This document shows positions 25,915 to 35,744 of a DNA stretch of 64,000 nt, in pieces. The DNA lies in assembly GCA_023408075.1 (NCBI GenBank), contig JAEYKW010000015.1, positions 124,001-188,000 of the forward strand. Direction: 5' to 3'. Each line of letters begins with the position of its first letter. Position 1 is the first letter of the stretch. The notes under the pieces were generated by a model. It worked only from the letters and a program-made list of their open reading frames with translations. It did not search any database and was not told the origin of the DNA. The stretch comes from Bacillota bacterium (lineage in GTDB: Bacteria; Bacillota; Clostridia; Christensenellales; SZUA-584). Made by a program: the position numbers and the translations under genes.

Positions 25915-27198
25915 ATGCTTCTGAAGTTTAATGAGCGACTGAAGCTCGGTGTGGCCTCGGCGGCCACGCAGATTGAAGGCGGCGACCAAAACAACAGCTG
26001 GTACGACTGGTATCAAAAAGGCCATATCAAGGACAACGCCGACCCCTCCGTCGCAAATATGCACTATGAACGTTATGCCGAGGATGCGCGGCTGATGCAC
26101 GACATCGGCATCGGCCACTACCGGCTGGGGCTTGAATGGGCGCGGCTTGAGCCGCAGCCCGGCGTATTCGACGAAGCGGCGTTCGCGCATTACCGTGAGG
26201 AGCTGCTGCTGCTCAAAAAGCTCGGAATTGAGCCGCTGCTCACGCTGCACCATTTTACGAACCCGCTCTGGTTCGAGCATATGGGCGCATTTGAAAGCGC
26301 GGACTGTATCAACATCTATCTGCGCTTTGTCGGCAAGGTTCTGGACGAACTCGGCGATATTGTCAGCGAATACATCACGATCAACGAGCCCAACGTGTAC
26401 GCGACAAGCGGGTATTTCTTCGGCGAATGGCCGCCGGGACAAAAATCGCTGCTGAAAGCGATCCGCGTGATGGGCAACATGTGTGAATGCCATTTAAAGG
26501 CCTATGAGCTGATCCACCAAAAACGAAAGGCGCTGGGCTTTCCCGACACGCGCGTGAGCTACGCGCATCATATGCGCGTGTTTGCGCCGATGAACCCGAA
26601 AAACCTTTGGCACCGTATCTGCGCGCGGCTCATGCGGCGGCTTTTTCAAACGTCAATTTCCAGCGCTTTTCTCACCGGCCGGGGCGGCTGGCCGCTGCGG
26701 CGTATGCCCGGCATCAAGCGCTCTCTTTACTGTGACTTTCACGCGGTCAATTATTACAGCCGGACGGCGGCGGCGGGCTTCAGCGCCGGCTTTTTGCCGG
26801 GTGTGCCGATCAACGATCTTGGCTGGGAGATCTACCCGCAGGGTATCTCCGAATGCACAAGCGAGCTGTACGCACTGGCAAAGCTCCCCATATACATCAC
26901 CGAAAACGGCACCTGCGACGGAACCGATGCGTTCCGCAGCCGTTATATCTACGAGCACTTAAAAGTGCTTGCTGAGAGCGGCTTGCCCGTGGAGCGCTAC
27001 TATCATTGGTGTTTCACCGACAACTTTGAATGGGTCGAAGGGGTCTCGGCACGGTTCGGCATTGTGCATATCGATTATGAGACCCAGCAGCGCACCGTGA
27101 AAAAAAGCGGCGAATTCTTCTCGAAGATGATTCGCGAAGGCGGGGTATCGCAGCAGATGTTTGAAGACTACTGCAACACCGAATACAAGATGAATTAA
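25915..27198 (+). CDS. Family 1 glycoside hydrolase (beta-glucosidase-like)
   Basis: The 427-residue enzyme is of GH1 type. N-terminal GVASAATQIEGG is the family signature, the acid/base Glu158 is in TINEPN and the nucleophile Glu330 is in YITENG; HWCFTDNFEW with Trp/Glu near residue 370 binds sugar. ATG at 25915 has GGAGG seven bases upstream; an in-frame TTG further up is not supported. Cytoplasmic, no signal peptide. It is slightly short for GH1 (usually 440-480). With the symporter gene 47 bp downstream it forms a simple unit for uptake and cleavage of a beta-glucoside or related glycoside. Confidence 0.93.
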   Translation: MLLKFNERLKLGVASAATQIEGGDQNNSWYDWYQKGHIKDNADPSVANMHYERYAEDARLMHDIGIGHYRLGLEWARLEPQPGVFDEAAFAHYREELLLLKKLGIEPLLTLHHFTNPLWFEHMGAFESADCINIYLRFVGKVLDELGDIVSEYITINEPNVYATSGYFFGEWPPGQKSLLKAIRVMGNMCECHLKAYELIHQKRKALGFPDTRVSYAHHMRVFAPMNPKNLWHRICARLMRRLFQTSISSAFLTGRGGWPLRRMPGIKRSLYCDFHAVNYYSRTAAAGFSAGFLPGVPINDLGWEIYPQGISECTSELYALAKLPIYITENGTCDGTDAFRSRYIYEHLKVLAESGLPVERYYHWCFTDNFEWVEGVSARFGIVHIDYETQQRTVKKSGEFFSKMIREGGVSQQMFEDYCNTEYKMN

Positions 27199-27245
27199 AT
27201 CTCGGAGCGACGCTCCGGTTAACGTAACGAAAGGCGGATCACAAT

Positions 27246-28793
27246 ATGCTCGAATTCTTTAAACCCATCCTAAACTGGATCGTTGCCAATTGGATGCTTC
27301 TGGCCATTGGCGTCATAGTCCTGACTGTGATTTTCATCACTATACGCGTTGCCGTGCGCGGCAGCCGAAACACAAAAAACACTTTCTTCTTCGGCATGGG
27401 CACGATCGGCCGTGATATGCTTTATACGCTTGAAAGCATGTTCCTCATATTCTTTTTGACGGAGGTCCTCGACCTTTCGGACAAGATGTTTGCGATTGTC
27501 GGCGGCCTGCTCACGGGTCTGCGCATATTCGACGCTCTTAACGACCCGATTATGGGCCTCATTGTGGACAACACAAAATCGAAGCGGGGCAAATACAAGC
27601 CGTGGATTCTTTCCGGCGCGATCGTGAGTGCCGTGTTCATGGTGCTGCTGTTCACCAATTTCGGCCAGCCGCTTGACAGCCTCAGAAGCGAGGATACAGT
27701 CAACGTCCTTTACGTTGTGCTCTTTGCGGTGTGCTATGTCGCTTGGGACATCACATACGGCCTCAATGACATCGCCTACTGGTCAATGATGCCCGCGCTG
27801 ACGCTCGACCAGAAGCGACGCGAAAAAATAGGTTCCTTTGCGCGTATTTGCGCAAACATTGGACTGTTCGTTACGGTGGTAGCGCTGCTGCCCGTCGTGG
27901 ACGGCCTTAGCGGAACACTCAACCAAACGAGCGCTGAGCCTGTAGCCGCCGCGCAGCAAAGCTGGCTGATTGTCGCTGCCGGCATAGCTGTATTGATGAT
28001 CGGCTTCCAGCTCTATACGGTGCTGGGGGCAAAGGAACACCGCGCAGAGTTTAAAGAGGAAGAGAAGACCACGTTCAAGGGGATGTTCCGTGCAATCGTC
28101 AAAAACGACCAGCTTCTGTTTACTGTCATTTCGATGGCGCTGTTCACAATCGGCTATATAACCACAACGAGCTTCGGCACCTACTACTTCAAATACGCCT
28201 ACAAGGACGAGGATATGTATTCGCTGTTTGCGGCGATACTCGGTGTGTCTCAGATTGCCGCGCTGATCGTCTTCCCGCTGATCAGCAAGCACTTAACGCG
28301 CAAGAAATTCTATTTTGTCGCGACCGTGCTTGTGCTGGCGGGCTACGCGCTGTTCTTCTTCTCGCCGATGGACATGATTCCAATCGGTATTGCAGGCGTA
28401 CTGCTGTTTGTAGGTGAAGCGTTTATTCAGTTGCTGATGCTGATGTTCCTGTCGGATACAATTGAGTACGGCCAGTGGAAAACCGGCAAGCGCAATCAGG
28501 CCGTGACGCTCTCTGTACAGCCGCTAATCAATAAGATCGGCGGCGCGATTGCGACAGGCATCATGACGATCACGCTGATCGTTTCGGGCATCAACAGCGC
28601 GAAAACCCCCGACGATGTGACAGGCGAAGGCTTGCTCACACTTAAGATCGCGATGTTTGTGATACCGCTGATCTGCATTGTGGTCGGATACCTCATTTAT
28701 CGCGCGAAGTATAAGATCGATAAAAAATTCTACGATCAAATCGTAAAGGAGCTGACCGACAGAGGCGATATCAAAGGCGAAATAACGGAGTAA
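27246..28793 (+). CDS. GPH-family glycoside:cation symporter (MFS)
   Basis: A 515-residue transporter with about twelve membrane segments and the GPH (MelB/XynB-like) pattern: early DLSDKMFAIVGGLLTGLRIFD and the DPIMGLIVDNTKSKRGKYKPW motif after the second helix. Its N-terminus carries an extra hydrophobic segment (residues 10-35) and a basic linker before the normal fold, which is unusual. GAAAGGCGG precedes the ATG. It follows the GH1 gene and is followed by a terminator, so it should import the glycoside cleaved by that enzyme, driven by Na+ or H+. Confidence 0.92.
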   Translation: MLEFFKPILNWIVANWMLLAIGVIVLTVIFITIRVAVRGSRNTKNTFFFGMGTIGRDMLYTLESMFLIFFLTEVLDLSDKMFAIVGGLLTGLRIFDALNDPIMGLIVDNTKSKRGKYKPWILSGAIVSAVFMVLLFTNFGQPLDSLRSEDTVNVLYVVLFAVCYVAWDITYGLNDIAYWSMMPALTLDQKRREKIGSFARICANIGLFVTVVALLPVVDGLSGTLNQTSAEPVAAAQQSWLIVAAGIAVLMIGFQLYTVLGAKEHRAEFKEEEKTTFKGMFRAIVKNDQLLFTVISMALFTIGYITTTSFGTYYFKYAYKDEDMYSLFAAILGVSQIAALIVFPLISKHLTRKKFYFVATVLVLAGYALFFFSPMDMIPIGIAGVLLFVGEAFIQLLMLMFLSDTIEYGQWKTGKRNQAVTLSVQPLINKIGGAIATGIMTITLIVSGINSAKTPDDVTGEGLLTLKIAMFVIPLICIVVGYLIYRAKYKIDKKFYDQIVKELTDRGDIKGEITE

Positions 28794-28802
28794 ATGAAAT
28801 GG

Positions 28803-28833
28803 CAAAGGCCGTCCAAAAGGGCGGCCTTTTTGG
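28803..28833 (+). terminator. Terminator of the glycosidase-symporter operon
   Basis: AAAGGCCG and GGCGGCCTTTTT around a short loop, ten bases after the stop codon, with a T-run. Confidence 0.85.
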
Positions 28834-28850
28834 TTGTCCAAAAGAGTACC

Positions 28851-29346
28851 TTTTGTCATGCTGAACGAAACGTAGAGGAGTGAAGCATCCCATGGCTTTA
28901 TGCTCGTATGACATGGGACCCTTCGCTCACGCTTAGGGTGACATAAGCCGCTGTCTGCTCACAGCCCCTTCTGTCATGCTGAACGAAGCGACAGCACAGT
29001 GAAGCATCCCATGGCTTTATGCTCGTATGACGTGAGACCCTTCGCTGACGCTCAGGGTGACATAAGCCGCTGCCTGCTCTCAGCCCCTTTTGTCATGCTG
29101 AACGAAGCGACAGTGCAGTGACTACAAAGTGGACTAGCATCCCATGGCTTCATGCTCGTACGACGCGAGACCCTTCGCCCTTCTCAGGGTGACATAAGCC
29201 GCTGCCTGCTCTCAGTCCCTTTTGTCATGCTGAACGAAGCGACAGCGCAGTGACTACAAAGTGGACTAGCATCCCATGGCTTCATGCTCGTATGACGTAA
29301 GACCCTTCGCTAACGCTCAGGGTGACATAAGCCGCTGCCTGCTCGC
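28851..29346. repeat. Tandem array of four palindromic repeat units (about 120-132 bp each)
   Basis: Units start at about 28851, 28971, 29089 and 29221. Each has a left arm (GTCATGCTGAACGAA..., GCATCCCATGG), a loop with GCTCGTATGA or a variant, a right arm (GACCCTTCGC, CTCAGGGTGACATAAG) and a spacer (CCGCTGCCTGCTC). Units 3 and 4 share a 16-17 bp insertion (ACTACAAAGTGGACTAG), so one was copied from the other. The same unit forms the array at 51.15-52.5 kb. This fills the gap between two convergent operons. Confidence 0.9.
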
Positions 29347-29350
29347 TTAT

Positions 29351-31690
29351 TTACTTGTCCTCTTGTCTCGTAACCACATAAAGGTTCGAGCCGAAATCGC
29401 CGAGCAGGCGCGTCTGCGCGTTGTAATAACTGCCGATGAACTGGTTATTAAGCTGCAACCCGGCGTTCAGCATATCGCCGCGGCATTCATAGCTCTCCAC
29501 GCAGTCGCTCAGTCGGTAAAACCGCCCGATTGTGCGCAGCACAATACCGTCAGGATTCAGCGACACGGGCAGTATGTGCTTCACGAGCCCGCCAAACTGC
29601 TTGATAAAAAGGCTTTGCGGCCGTGTTTTGACGGTATACCGCGCTACCGGATCAAAACCGCTCAGCGGCAGACTGTCAATGCCCTCCGCCGCATGCGCCT
29701 GCGTTTGAAAAAAGCCCGCGACGGCTTCGCTGCCGTCCGCAGCCGCGCACTGCCAGTGCACTTTATTGCCTTTCATCGCAGGCAAGCGGCTGAAGCGCCC
29801 ATACTGAAACGTTTTGCGGTGCGCTTTGTAAAACGCGATTTGCTCTTTGATTTCCCGCCTTTGCACGCGCGTTAAGTACTTTAAATCCATCTCGTACCCG
29901 AGACAGCCGAAGCACGCGACGTTGAACCGCGTAACGAGCGGCGTTGCCCTCAATGTCTGCTGGTGCGGCGCTTCGGATACGTGCGCCCCCATCGCGGAGA
30001 GCGGATACAGATGCGAGAGCCCGCCCTGAATCTTGAGCCGCTCCACCGGGTCGGTATTGTCCGACGCCCACACCTGGGGTGAGTAGCAGAGCATACCGAG
30101 GTCAAACCGGTTGCCGCCCGAGGAACAGCTTTCGAGCAGCACATGCGGGCGCGGACGGAATATACGCTCGATCACGTCATACAGTCCCAGTATATAGCGG
30201 TGAAAGAACTCGCCCTGGTTTTGCAGCAGCGGCGAATACGCGTCGCTGATGTGACGGTTCATATCCCACTTCACATAGGCGATGTCCGCCTCGTCGATGA
30301 TGCGCGAAGCATTCTCCACAATATAATCGCGCACCGCCGGGTTACACAGATCAAGCACAAGCTGGTTCCGGCCCAGCAAGGGCGTTTTGCCCGGCGTGGT
30401 CACTGCCCAATCGGGATGCGCGCGGTGCAGATCGCTGTCCGGATTCACCATCTCGGGCTCAAACCAGAGCCCGAACTGCATGCCCGTTTTTCGTATGCTG
30501 TCCGCAAAGCGCGGCATGCCGCCCGGCAGCTTCTTTTTATTCACAGTATAGTCGCCGAGCCCCGCGTGGTCGTCATTGCGCCGGCCGAACCACCCGTCGT
30601 CTAGCACAAACAGCTCGACGCCAAGCCGCCGAGCGCGCCGCGCAAGGCGCAGCAGCCTGCGCTGATTGAACTTGAAAAAGTGCGCCTCCCAGTTGTTGAT
30701 CAGCACAGGGCGCTCTTGGCCCCGCCAGTCACCGCGCACAATGTGGTTGTTGATAAAGTCATGGAAATGCGCGCTGAGGCCGTTAAACCCGTCTGCGCTG
30801 AACGTCATCACCGCCTCGGGCGTCTCGAAGCGTTCATCCTTATGAAGCGTCCATTCAAAGCAGTGCGGGCTGATTCCAAGCTGCACGCGCACAAGACCTT
30901 GTGCGGCCAGCTCCGCCGTGCCGTAATGGTTGCCGCTATAGACGAGATTGAAGCCGTACACGCGCCCGTGCGTTTCGCCCGTCTGTGCTTCGGCGAGCAG
31001 AAAGCCGGGGTTGTGGCGGTTGCTGCTCGCACCCGTGGTGGATTCGTTGACATAAAGGCCATATTGTACGGGACGCTCGTGGCGGTGCGCTTCTTTTATC
31101 CAGCCCCCGTCGAACGTGATGAGACGAAAGCCCCGGTTCGGCAGATCCGTCATCATGCTCATGAGCCGCCGGATAGTGAGCGGCTTCTCATTGCGATTGA
31201 TCAGCACCGACCGGCGCGTAATCACATCGGCCTTCGGGTATACCGTAAACAAAAGCAGTAGCCCCGCATGATTAGACTTGTCCTCGAGCGTGATTTCAAG
31301 CGTATCGCACGCATCCGCATCGCCATAGGCACCCGGCAGCGTTTCCATCGGCACGAAACCCTTCACAATGCGGTGATCGCAATAAACGAAATCACACGCG
31401 AAGCTGCCGTCCGGCATTTTGATCTCGGCCGGAGCATGCCGATAATCGCCGCGCCCGATGCCCGACCACTCAAGTGCCATCGTATCGAGGCAATAAAGCG
31501 GGTCGGTCTCGTCATAAAGCACGCTACTGCCGTACATCGCCGTGCGCTTCACTGCCAGCCCCTCCGGATCCTGCGCGGCAAGCCGCTCACCGTAATGGAT
31601 ATGCTCAATGTGTCCGAACTTCGTGATGCGGAACCAATAGCTCGTGTGGTCTGTGGTCAGATAAAATAAGCCGTTCTTTTCCTCAATCAT
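29351..31690 (-). CDS. Family 36 glycoside hydrolase (alpha-galactosidase)
   Basis: A 779-residue cytoplasmic GH36 enzyme. An N-terminal beta-sandwich (1-330) precedes a TIM barrel with FVLDDGWFGRRNDD (364-374), GLWFEPEMVNPDSDL, nucleophile Asp476 in YVKWDMNRH, LESCSSGGNRFD (519-530) and the acid/base Asp in WASDNTDPVER (541-551). A C-terminal beta domain follows. It releases galactose from raffinose- or melibiose-type sugars. The start overlaps the stop of the GH13 gene by 4 bp, so both are made together. Length and motifs are normal for the AgaA-like group. Confidence 0.95.
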   Translation of the reverse strand: MIEEKNGLFYLTTDHTSYWFRITKFGHIEHIHYGERLAAQDPEGLAVKRTAMYGSSVLYDETDPLYCLDTMALEWSGIGRGDYRHAPAEIKMPDGSFACDFVYCDHRIVKGFVPMETLPGAYGDADACDTLEITLEDKSNHAGLLLLFTVYPKADVITRRSVLINRNEKPLTIRRLMSMMTDLPNRGFRLITFDGGWIKEAHRHERPVQYGLYVNESTTGASSNRHNPGFLLAEAQTGETHGRVYGFNLVYSGNHYGTAELAAQGLVRVQLGISPHCFEWTLHKDERFETPEAVMTFSADGFNGLSAHFHDFINNHIVRGDWRGQERPVLINNWEAHFFKFNQRRLLRLARRARRLGVELFVLDDGWFGRRNDDHAGLGDYTVNKKKLPGGMPRFADSIRKTGMQFGLWFEPEMVNPDSDLHRAHPDWAVTTPGKTPLLGRNQLVLDLCNPAVRDYIVENASRIIDEADIAYVKWDMNRHISDAYSPLLQNQGEFFHRYILGLYDVIERIFRPRPHVLLESCSSGGNRFDLGMLCYSPQVWASDNTDPVERLKIQGGLSHLYPLSAMGAHVSEAPHQQTLRATPLVTRFNVACFGCLGYEMDLKYLTRVQRREIKEQIAFYKAHRKTFQYGRFSRLPAMKGNKVHWQCAAADGSEAVAGFFQTQAHAAEGIDSLPLSGFDPVARYTVKTRPQSLFIKQFGGLVKHILPVSLNPDGIVLRTIGRFYRLSDCVESYECRGDMLNAGLQLNNQFIGSYYNAQTRLLGDFGSNLYVVTRQEDK

Positions 31691-33303
31691 GGCGTCTCAC
31701 CTCTGTCGATGATGAGAGCCTCCCACGGCTGGATCACACCGTCGTATGCCGTCCTTGTATAGTTCGAAATCATGACGCGTCCTTGGCACGGCGCTTTGCG
31801 CGGCGTTTTGCCGAAGTTGAGCAGCACGCGGCAGGATCGGCCTTGATATTCCCGGTCGTAAATAAAGAGGTGTTTCTTCGCCGCAACAAGGGAAAACGAG
31901 CCGTATTTGAGAATATCGCCGTCTGCCCGCAGCGCCATCATGCGCTTGTAATAGCTGCGGACGGAATTGGGGTCGGCCGTCTGAGCGGCCATATTGATGC
32001 GCGTATGGTTGGCATTGACACCGAGCCACGGCGTTCCCGCCGTGAAGCCACCGTGCTTACTGCCGTCCCACTGCACCGGCGTGCGTGCGTTATCGCGCGA
32101 CTTGGTCCTGATCATTTTCCAGCGGTAGAACGCCGGCAGATGCAGCCGTTTGGCGAGCTTACAGATGTTGTGAGATTCCACATCCCGTACTTGTTCCATC
32201 GAGGTGAAATCGAAATTGGTCATGCCGATCTCCTGCCCCTGATAGATATACGGCGTGCCGCGCAGCGAGAGCAGCATCGTGCAGAGCAGCTTTGCGGACT
32301 GTTCCCAATATTGCTTATCGTCGCCGAAGCGCGATACGCTCCTCGGCTGGTCGTGGTTTTCGAGGTAATTCGCGTTCCATTCGAGCGCGTTCTGCCACTC
32401 GGCAATCACCCTGCCAAAACGGCCCGCGTGAAAACGGCGCGGAAACCATTTGATGAAAAACTGGTCGGTCTCCATGTGTTCAAACGAAAATATCATGTCG
32501 AGCTCGCCGCGCGCTTCGTCGCATAAGTCTTTGCCCATCTGCGGCGTCACGAATACCGTCTCCCCCACCGCAAAACAGTCATACTCTGAAAGCACTTCAC
32601 GGCGAAGCGTGCGCAGTATCTCATGCGCGCCCGGCTGCGACACATAGTATTCGCTGCCGCGAATCAACTTCTTGCTGTCCGCAAACGACGACTTATATAT
32701 CACGTTAATCACATCGCAGCGAAAACCCGCTATGCCTTTATCGAGCCAGAACCGCATCACAGCCTTGATTTCTTCGAGCACCTTGGGGTTATGGTAATTC
32801 AAATCGGGCTGCTTCGGCGCGAAAAGATGCAGATAATATTCGCCGGACGGCTCATCGAGCGTCCACGCGCTGCCCCCGAACAGGCTCATCCAGTTGCTCG
32901 GCGGACGGCCGTTTTTGCCGGGTTTCCATATGTAATAGTCGCGGTGCGGGCTGCTTTTGTCGCGGCTCTGCTGAAACCACGCATGCTCATCCGAGGTGTG
33001 GTTAATCACGAGATCCATCACAAGCTTGATGTCGCGGCGGCGCGTTTCCTCAATGAGCCGCTCCATATCCGCCATTGTGCCGTATCGCGGGTCGATCGCA
33101 CAGTAGTCGCTGATGTCGTAGCCGTTGTCGGCGTCGGGTGAGCAATACATCGGGCTCAGCCACAGAATGCCGATGCCGAGCTCCTGCAAATCATCCAAAT
33201 GCGCCAAGATGCCGGGGATGTCCCCAAAGCCGTCGCCGTTTGTGTCCGCAAAGCTGCGCGGGTAAATTTGATAGACCACACGGTCCTGCCACCATTTTGC
33301 CAT
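31687..33303 (-). CDS. Family 13 glycoside hydrolase (alpha-glucosidase/oligo-1,6-glucosidase type)
   Basis: The 538-residue enzyme has the GH13 regions in order: DLVINHTS (98-104), GFRCDVIN with nucleophile Asp197, AVGETV with acid/base Glu248, and LENHDQPRS with the transition-state Asp318. QIYPRSFADTNGDGFGDI at the start places it with the oligo-1,6-glucosidase, trehalose-6-phosphate hydrolase and sucrose isomerase group. It has no signal peptide. It leads the two-gene unit with alpha-galactosidase, so stepwise breakdown of an alpha-linked galacto-/glucosyl oligosaccharide in the cytoplasm is likely. Confidence 0.94.
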   Translation of the reverse strand: MAKWWQDRVVYQIYPRSFADTNGDGFGDIPGILAHLDDLQELGIGILWLSPMYCSPDADNGYDISDYCAIDPRYGTMADMERLIEETRRRDIKLVMDLVINHTSDEHAWFQQSRDKSSPHRDYYIWKPGKNGRPPSNWMSLFGGSAWTLDEPSGEYYLHLFAPKQPDLNYHNPKVLEEIKAVMRFWLDKGIAGFRCDVINVIYKSSFADSKKLIRGSEYYVSQPGAHEILRTLRREVLSEYDCFAVGETVFVTPQMGKDLCDEARGELDMIFSFEHMETDQFFIKWFPRRFHAGRFGRVIAEWQNALEWNANYLENHDQPRSVSRFGDDKQYWEQSAKLLCTMLLSLRGTPYIYQGQEIGMTNFDFTSMEQVRDVESHNICKLAKRLHLPAFYRWKMIRTKSRDNARTPVQWDGSKHGGFTAGTPWLGVNANHTRINMAAQTADPNSVRSYYKRMMALRADGDILKYGSFSLVAAKKHLFIYDREYQGRSCRVLLNFGKTPRKAPCQGRVMISNYTRTAYDGVIQPWEALIIDRGETP

Positions 33304-33358
33304 ATGCCTGCCTCGATTATGAAGTATTGAATGCTCAGTGGATTGCGGGAAAACCGGA

Positions 33359-34045
33359 TTAAATATGAAATTTTCTCACAAACTCTGAGCGGATCATTTT
33401 TTTCTGGTAAAGAATCAGCCAAATGATTGTTGCAAACGAGCAGCCCGCCGCCGCGATGCTCGGAAAGACGGGCTGAGCGACACCGCTGAGCACCAGAATC
33501 AGAGGAATAAAGCCGATGACACAGAGTGCCAGCTGGTAAAGCAGGCAATCGCGGCGTTTTTGATACCACCGGATGATGATAAAATTGATAGTAATGATAA
33601 AGCCGATGAATATGGCCGGCATCGTATACGAAACCGCCCATGACACGCGGCTGACCGTTTCTGCGTTTGATGCAAACACATTGATCACAATGAGCAGCAG
33701 CGGAATGGCCACGGCATGCGCCGTCAGCTTCCACCCCAGATGCACTCTTCTGTTGAATGTGAACAACCCCGGCCCCCATGCGTACAATACGCAAGCGGAA
33801 AAAACAACGCACCACACGTCTCCGTCCCACGTTATAATGTTCAGCAAGACAGATGCGGCAATCAGCGTTAATGCCAGCAGCGAAACGGCTTTCATAAGCA
33901 TTTGGCTTCTCTGTTTAACCGGCTCAAACCCGGGATACTCCGCGGCCTCATCGCGGCAGATTGAATGCGGCAGCTCTTTTTGGCACAGAGGGCATTTCAC
34001 CGGGTTAGAAGAAATGCTGATTTTGCAGTCCGAACAGTATGGCAT
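33359..34045 (-). CDS. Zinc-ribbon membrane protein (DUF6320-like)
   Basis: This 228-residue protein starts with a zinc ribbon (MPYCSDCKISISSNPVKCPLC; two CxxC pairs) and then has about six membrane helices. The zinc-ribbon plus membrane layout, next to a condensation-type acyltransferase, matches the DUF6320 family as I know it. AGAAGGTGGAG precedes the ATG. It follows the acyltransferase gene by 12 bp, so the two proteins are probably one functional unit at the membrane. Biochemical role unknown. Confidence 0.75.
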   Translation of the reverse strand: MPYCSDCKISISSNPVKCPLCQKELPHSICRDEAAEYPGFEPVKQRSQMLMKAVSLLALTLIAASVLLNIITWDGDVWCVVFSACVLYAWGPGLFTFNRRVHLGWKLTAHAVAIPLLLIVINVFASNAETVSRVSWAVSYTMPAIFIGFIITINFIIIRWYQKRRDCLLYQLALCVIGFIPLILVLSGVAQPVFPSIAAAGCSFATIIWLILYQKKMIRSEFVRKFHI

Positions 34046-34057
34046 GCTCCACCTTCT

Positions 34058-35347
34058 TTACACAATCGTCTCCCATTGGTTGCTCTGAATCTCAATATCA
34101 ACGCCGCGGTCCGCCATATATGAAAAAAACAGCCTTTCGATGTCGGTTTCGTAGACGGACCGGGTAAAGCTGATCGTTGTGGTTTCGTTGTATGTATTGA
34201 GCGCGACGCTGTGGGTGGCCACATTGCCCACTCCCGTATTGCAGTCAAAGCTTTTCACAACCTCCGTCATCCAGGACGGGAGTATGATTTGGCCCACATT
34301 CGAAAGCGCGCATGTGTTGAGCTTATCGCCGAGTATTACGCATGCGATTTTAATCGCGAGATTTTTTAAAAACAGCGGACTGATGCGCAGCGCGATATTT
34401 TTCTCTATCGCGACATTCGCGTTGAGCTTTTGCTGCAGCTTGTCCATGTTGAGCTCACTCTTGAATGTGGCTTTCACATTCTTAAGTATCTCTTCGAAGC
34501 TTTTGTCTTTGTCGGCACATTCGGTCGATACGTAAAAATACAACGTGAAATTCCGAAGCGTCTGCGAATTATAGTTCCGGCGCATATTGACCGGAATGCA
34601 GATATTGATCGCATTCCCGAGATTCTGCGCCATGTCGCCCGTCTGCCAGATGCAGTATGTGAGCAATGCGGTCAGATACTGAGTAACGGAGGCACCGCTG
34701 CTTTTTGCGAGCTCCAGCAGCTGCGTCATCGGCATTCTGCCGTTAATCACACCGATGCCGCAATCAAAGCGCGTGCCTTGTATTCTGTAAGCCCGCGGAA
34801 CGGCAGGCGCTGTTTCTTTTATAGGCTTGTAATGCTTCAAAAAGCTGTCTTCAAACTCGAGGCTGCGCGGTGCCTGATCGATCGTCAGCACGGTGCCTTC
34901 GCTTTCATTCGGATACCCGAGCAGCACAAAGTAACGGAAAACCAGGGCCTTTAAAAATTCCAAAGCCGCATAGCCGTCGCAGAGGCCGTGAAAAACCTCA
35001 AGACTGATTCGTTTCTGATAATAAAACAATGAGAACATGTAGCCGTTATTGGCATACGGACAGATATGCTGATTGATAATCGGGGATTCAAGCCGGACGA
35101 CAGGGGGCCTTTCGTTATGCTCGTAATAATTCCAAAACATGCCCCTCTTCAGTTTCACATAGAGGGAAGGAAATCTTGGTTTGCAGTCGGTCACGGCTTG
35201 CTGTAAAACCGCTGGATTGACATCCTGCACCAAATTGACAGCGACGCGATACACACAGCTATCCTTCGCATTTAAAATAGCCGGGTATATCTTGGCCGCG
35301 TTATCGAGTTTATACCAACGGCTCTGTTGTTCGATAACGTCTTCCAT
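34058..35347 (-). CDS. Condensation/alcohol acetyltransferase-like acyltransferase
   Basis: The 429-residue protein belongs to the CoA-dependent acyltransferase/condensation superfamily. The catalytic HxxxD motif is HGLCDG (His120, Asp124), preceded by RWYKLDNAAKIYPA, and near residue 340 CALSNVGQI is an equivalent of the family's structural motif. It probably transfers an acyl group to an alcohol or amine; no carrier-protein or NRPS gene is nearby. It is first in a two-gene unit with the zinc-ribbon membrane protein and has its own promoter about 155 bp upstream. Confidence 0.85.
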   Translation of the reverse strand: MEDVIEQQSRWYKLDNAAKIYPAILNAKDSCVYRVAVNLVQDVNPAVLQQAVTDCKPRFPSLYVKLKRGMFWNYYEHNERPPVVRLESPIINQHICPYANNGYMFSLFYYQKRISLEVFHGLCDGYAALEFLKALVFRYFVLLGYPNESEGTVLTIDQAPRSLEFEDSFLKHYKPIKETAPAVPRAYRIQGTRFDCGIGVINGRMPMTQLLELAKSSGASVTQYLTALLTYCIWQTGDMAQNLGNAINICIPVNMRRNYNSQTLRNFTLYFYVSTECADKDKSFEEILKNVKATFKSELNMDKLQQKLNANVAIEKNIALRISPLFLKNLAIKIACVILGDKLNTCALSNVGQIILPSWMTEVVKSFDCNTGVGNVATHSVALNTYNETTTISFTRSVYETDIERLFFSYMADRGVDIEIQSNQWETIV

Positions 35348-35501
35348 ATTGTCTCTGCACTGATCCTTTCTTCGTATTGCGCGAAGTCTAAAAACCGTGA
35401 TGGAGCCAAGATCATGCGCGGGTCATACTCTTAAAACCAAAAGATGCAAGATACACAGTTATCAATCTAATTATGCATCATTTTTTCTATTGTATGGAAT
35501 T

Positions 35502-35530
35502 ATTATAACGTATAAAGCGTTCGACATCAA
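35502..35530 (-). promoter_or_regulatory. Promoter of the acyltransferase operon
   Basis: On the minus strand TTGATG (35525-35530), 17 bp spacer and TATAAT (35502-35507). The resulting leader is about 150 bases long. Confidence 0.7.
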
Positions 35531-35661
35531 ATGATATTATTTATGATATTTACTTTCATTGCGTACTGTCCGTTGAGAAAACAACAGTTTAAGTGGGGAA
35601 TGATGTATTGACACGTGGATTTCGTGTTCTGCAAGGAGTGAGACCGATGAACTGTAACAAA

Positions 35662-35693
35662 ACAAGGCCCTCTTTCGAAAGCCTTGTTCAGCA
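35662..35693 (-). terminator. Terminator after the reductase pair
   Basis: On the minus strand AACAAGGC and GCCTTGTT pair around a loop containing TTTCGAAAG, followed by TTGTT. It lies about 50 bp after the stop of the 507-residue reductase gene. Apart from this hairpin and the promoter at 35.5 kb, the gap 35348-35744 shows nothing else I can support. Confidence 0.75.
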
Positions 35694-35744
35694 TAAGCCA
35701 GAAAGAATATGTACAGTTGATATTTGCGGCTTAACCCATATCCG

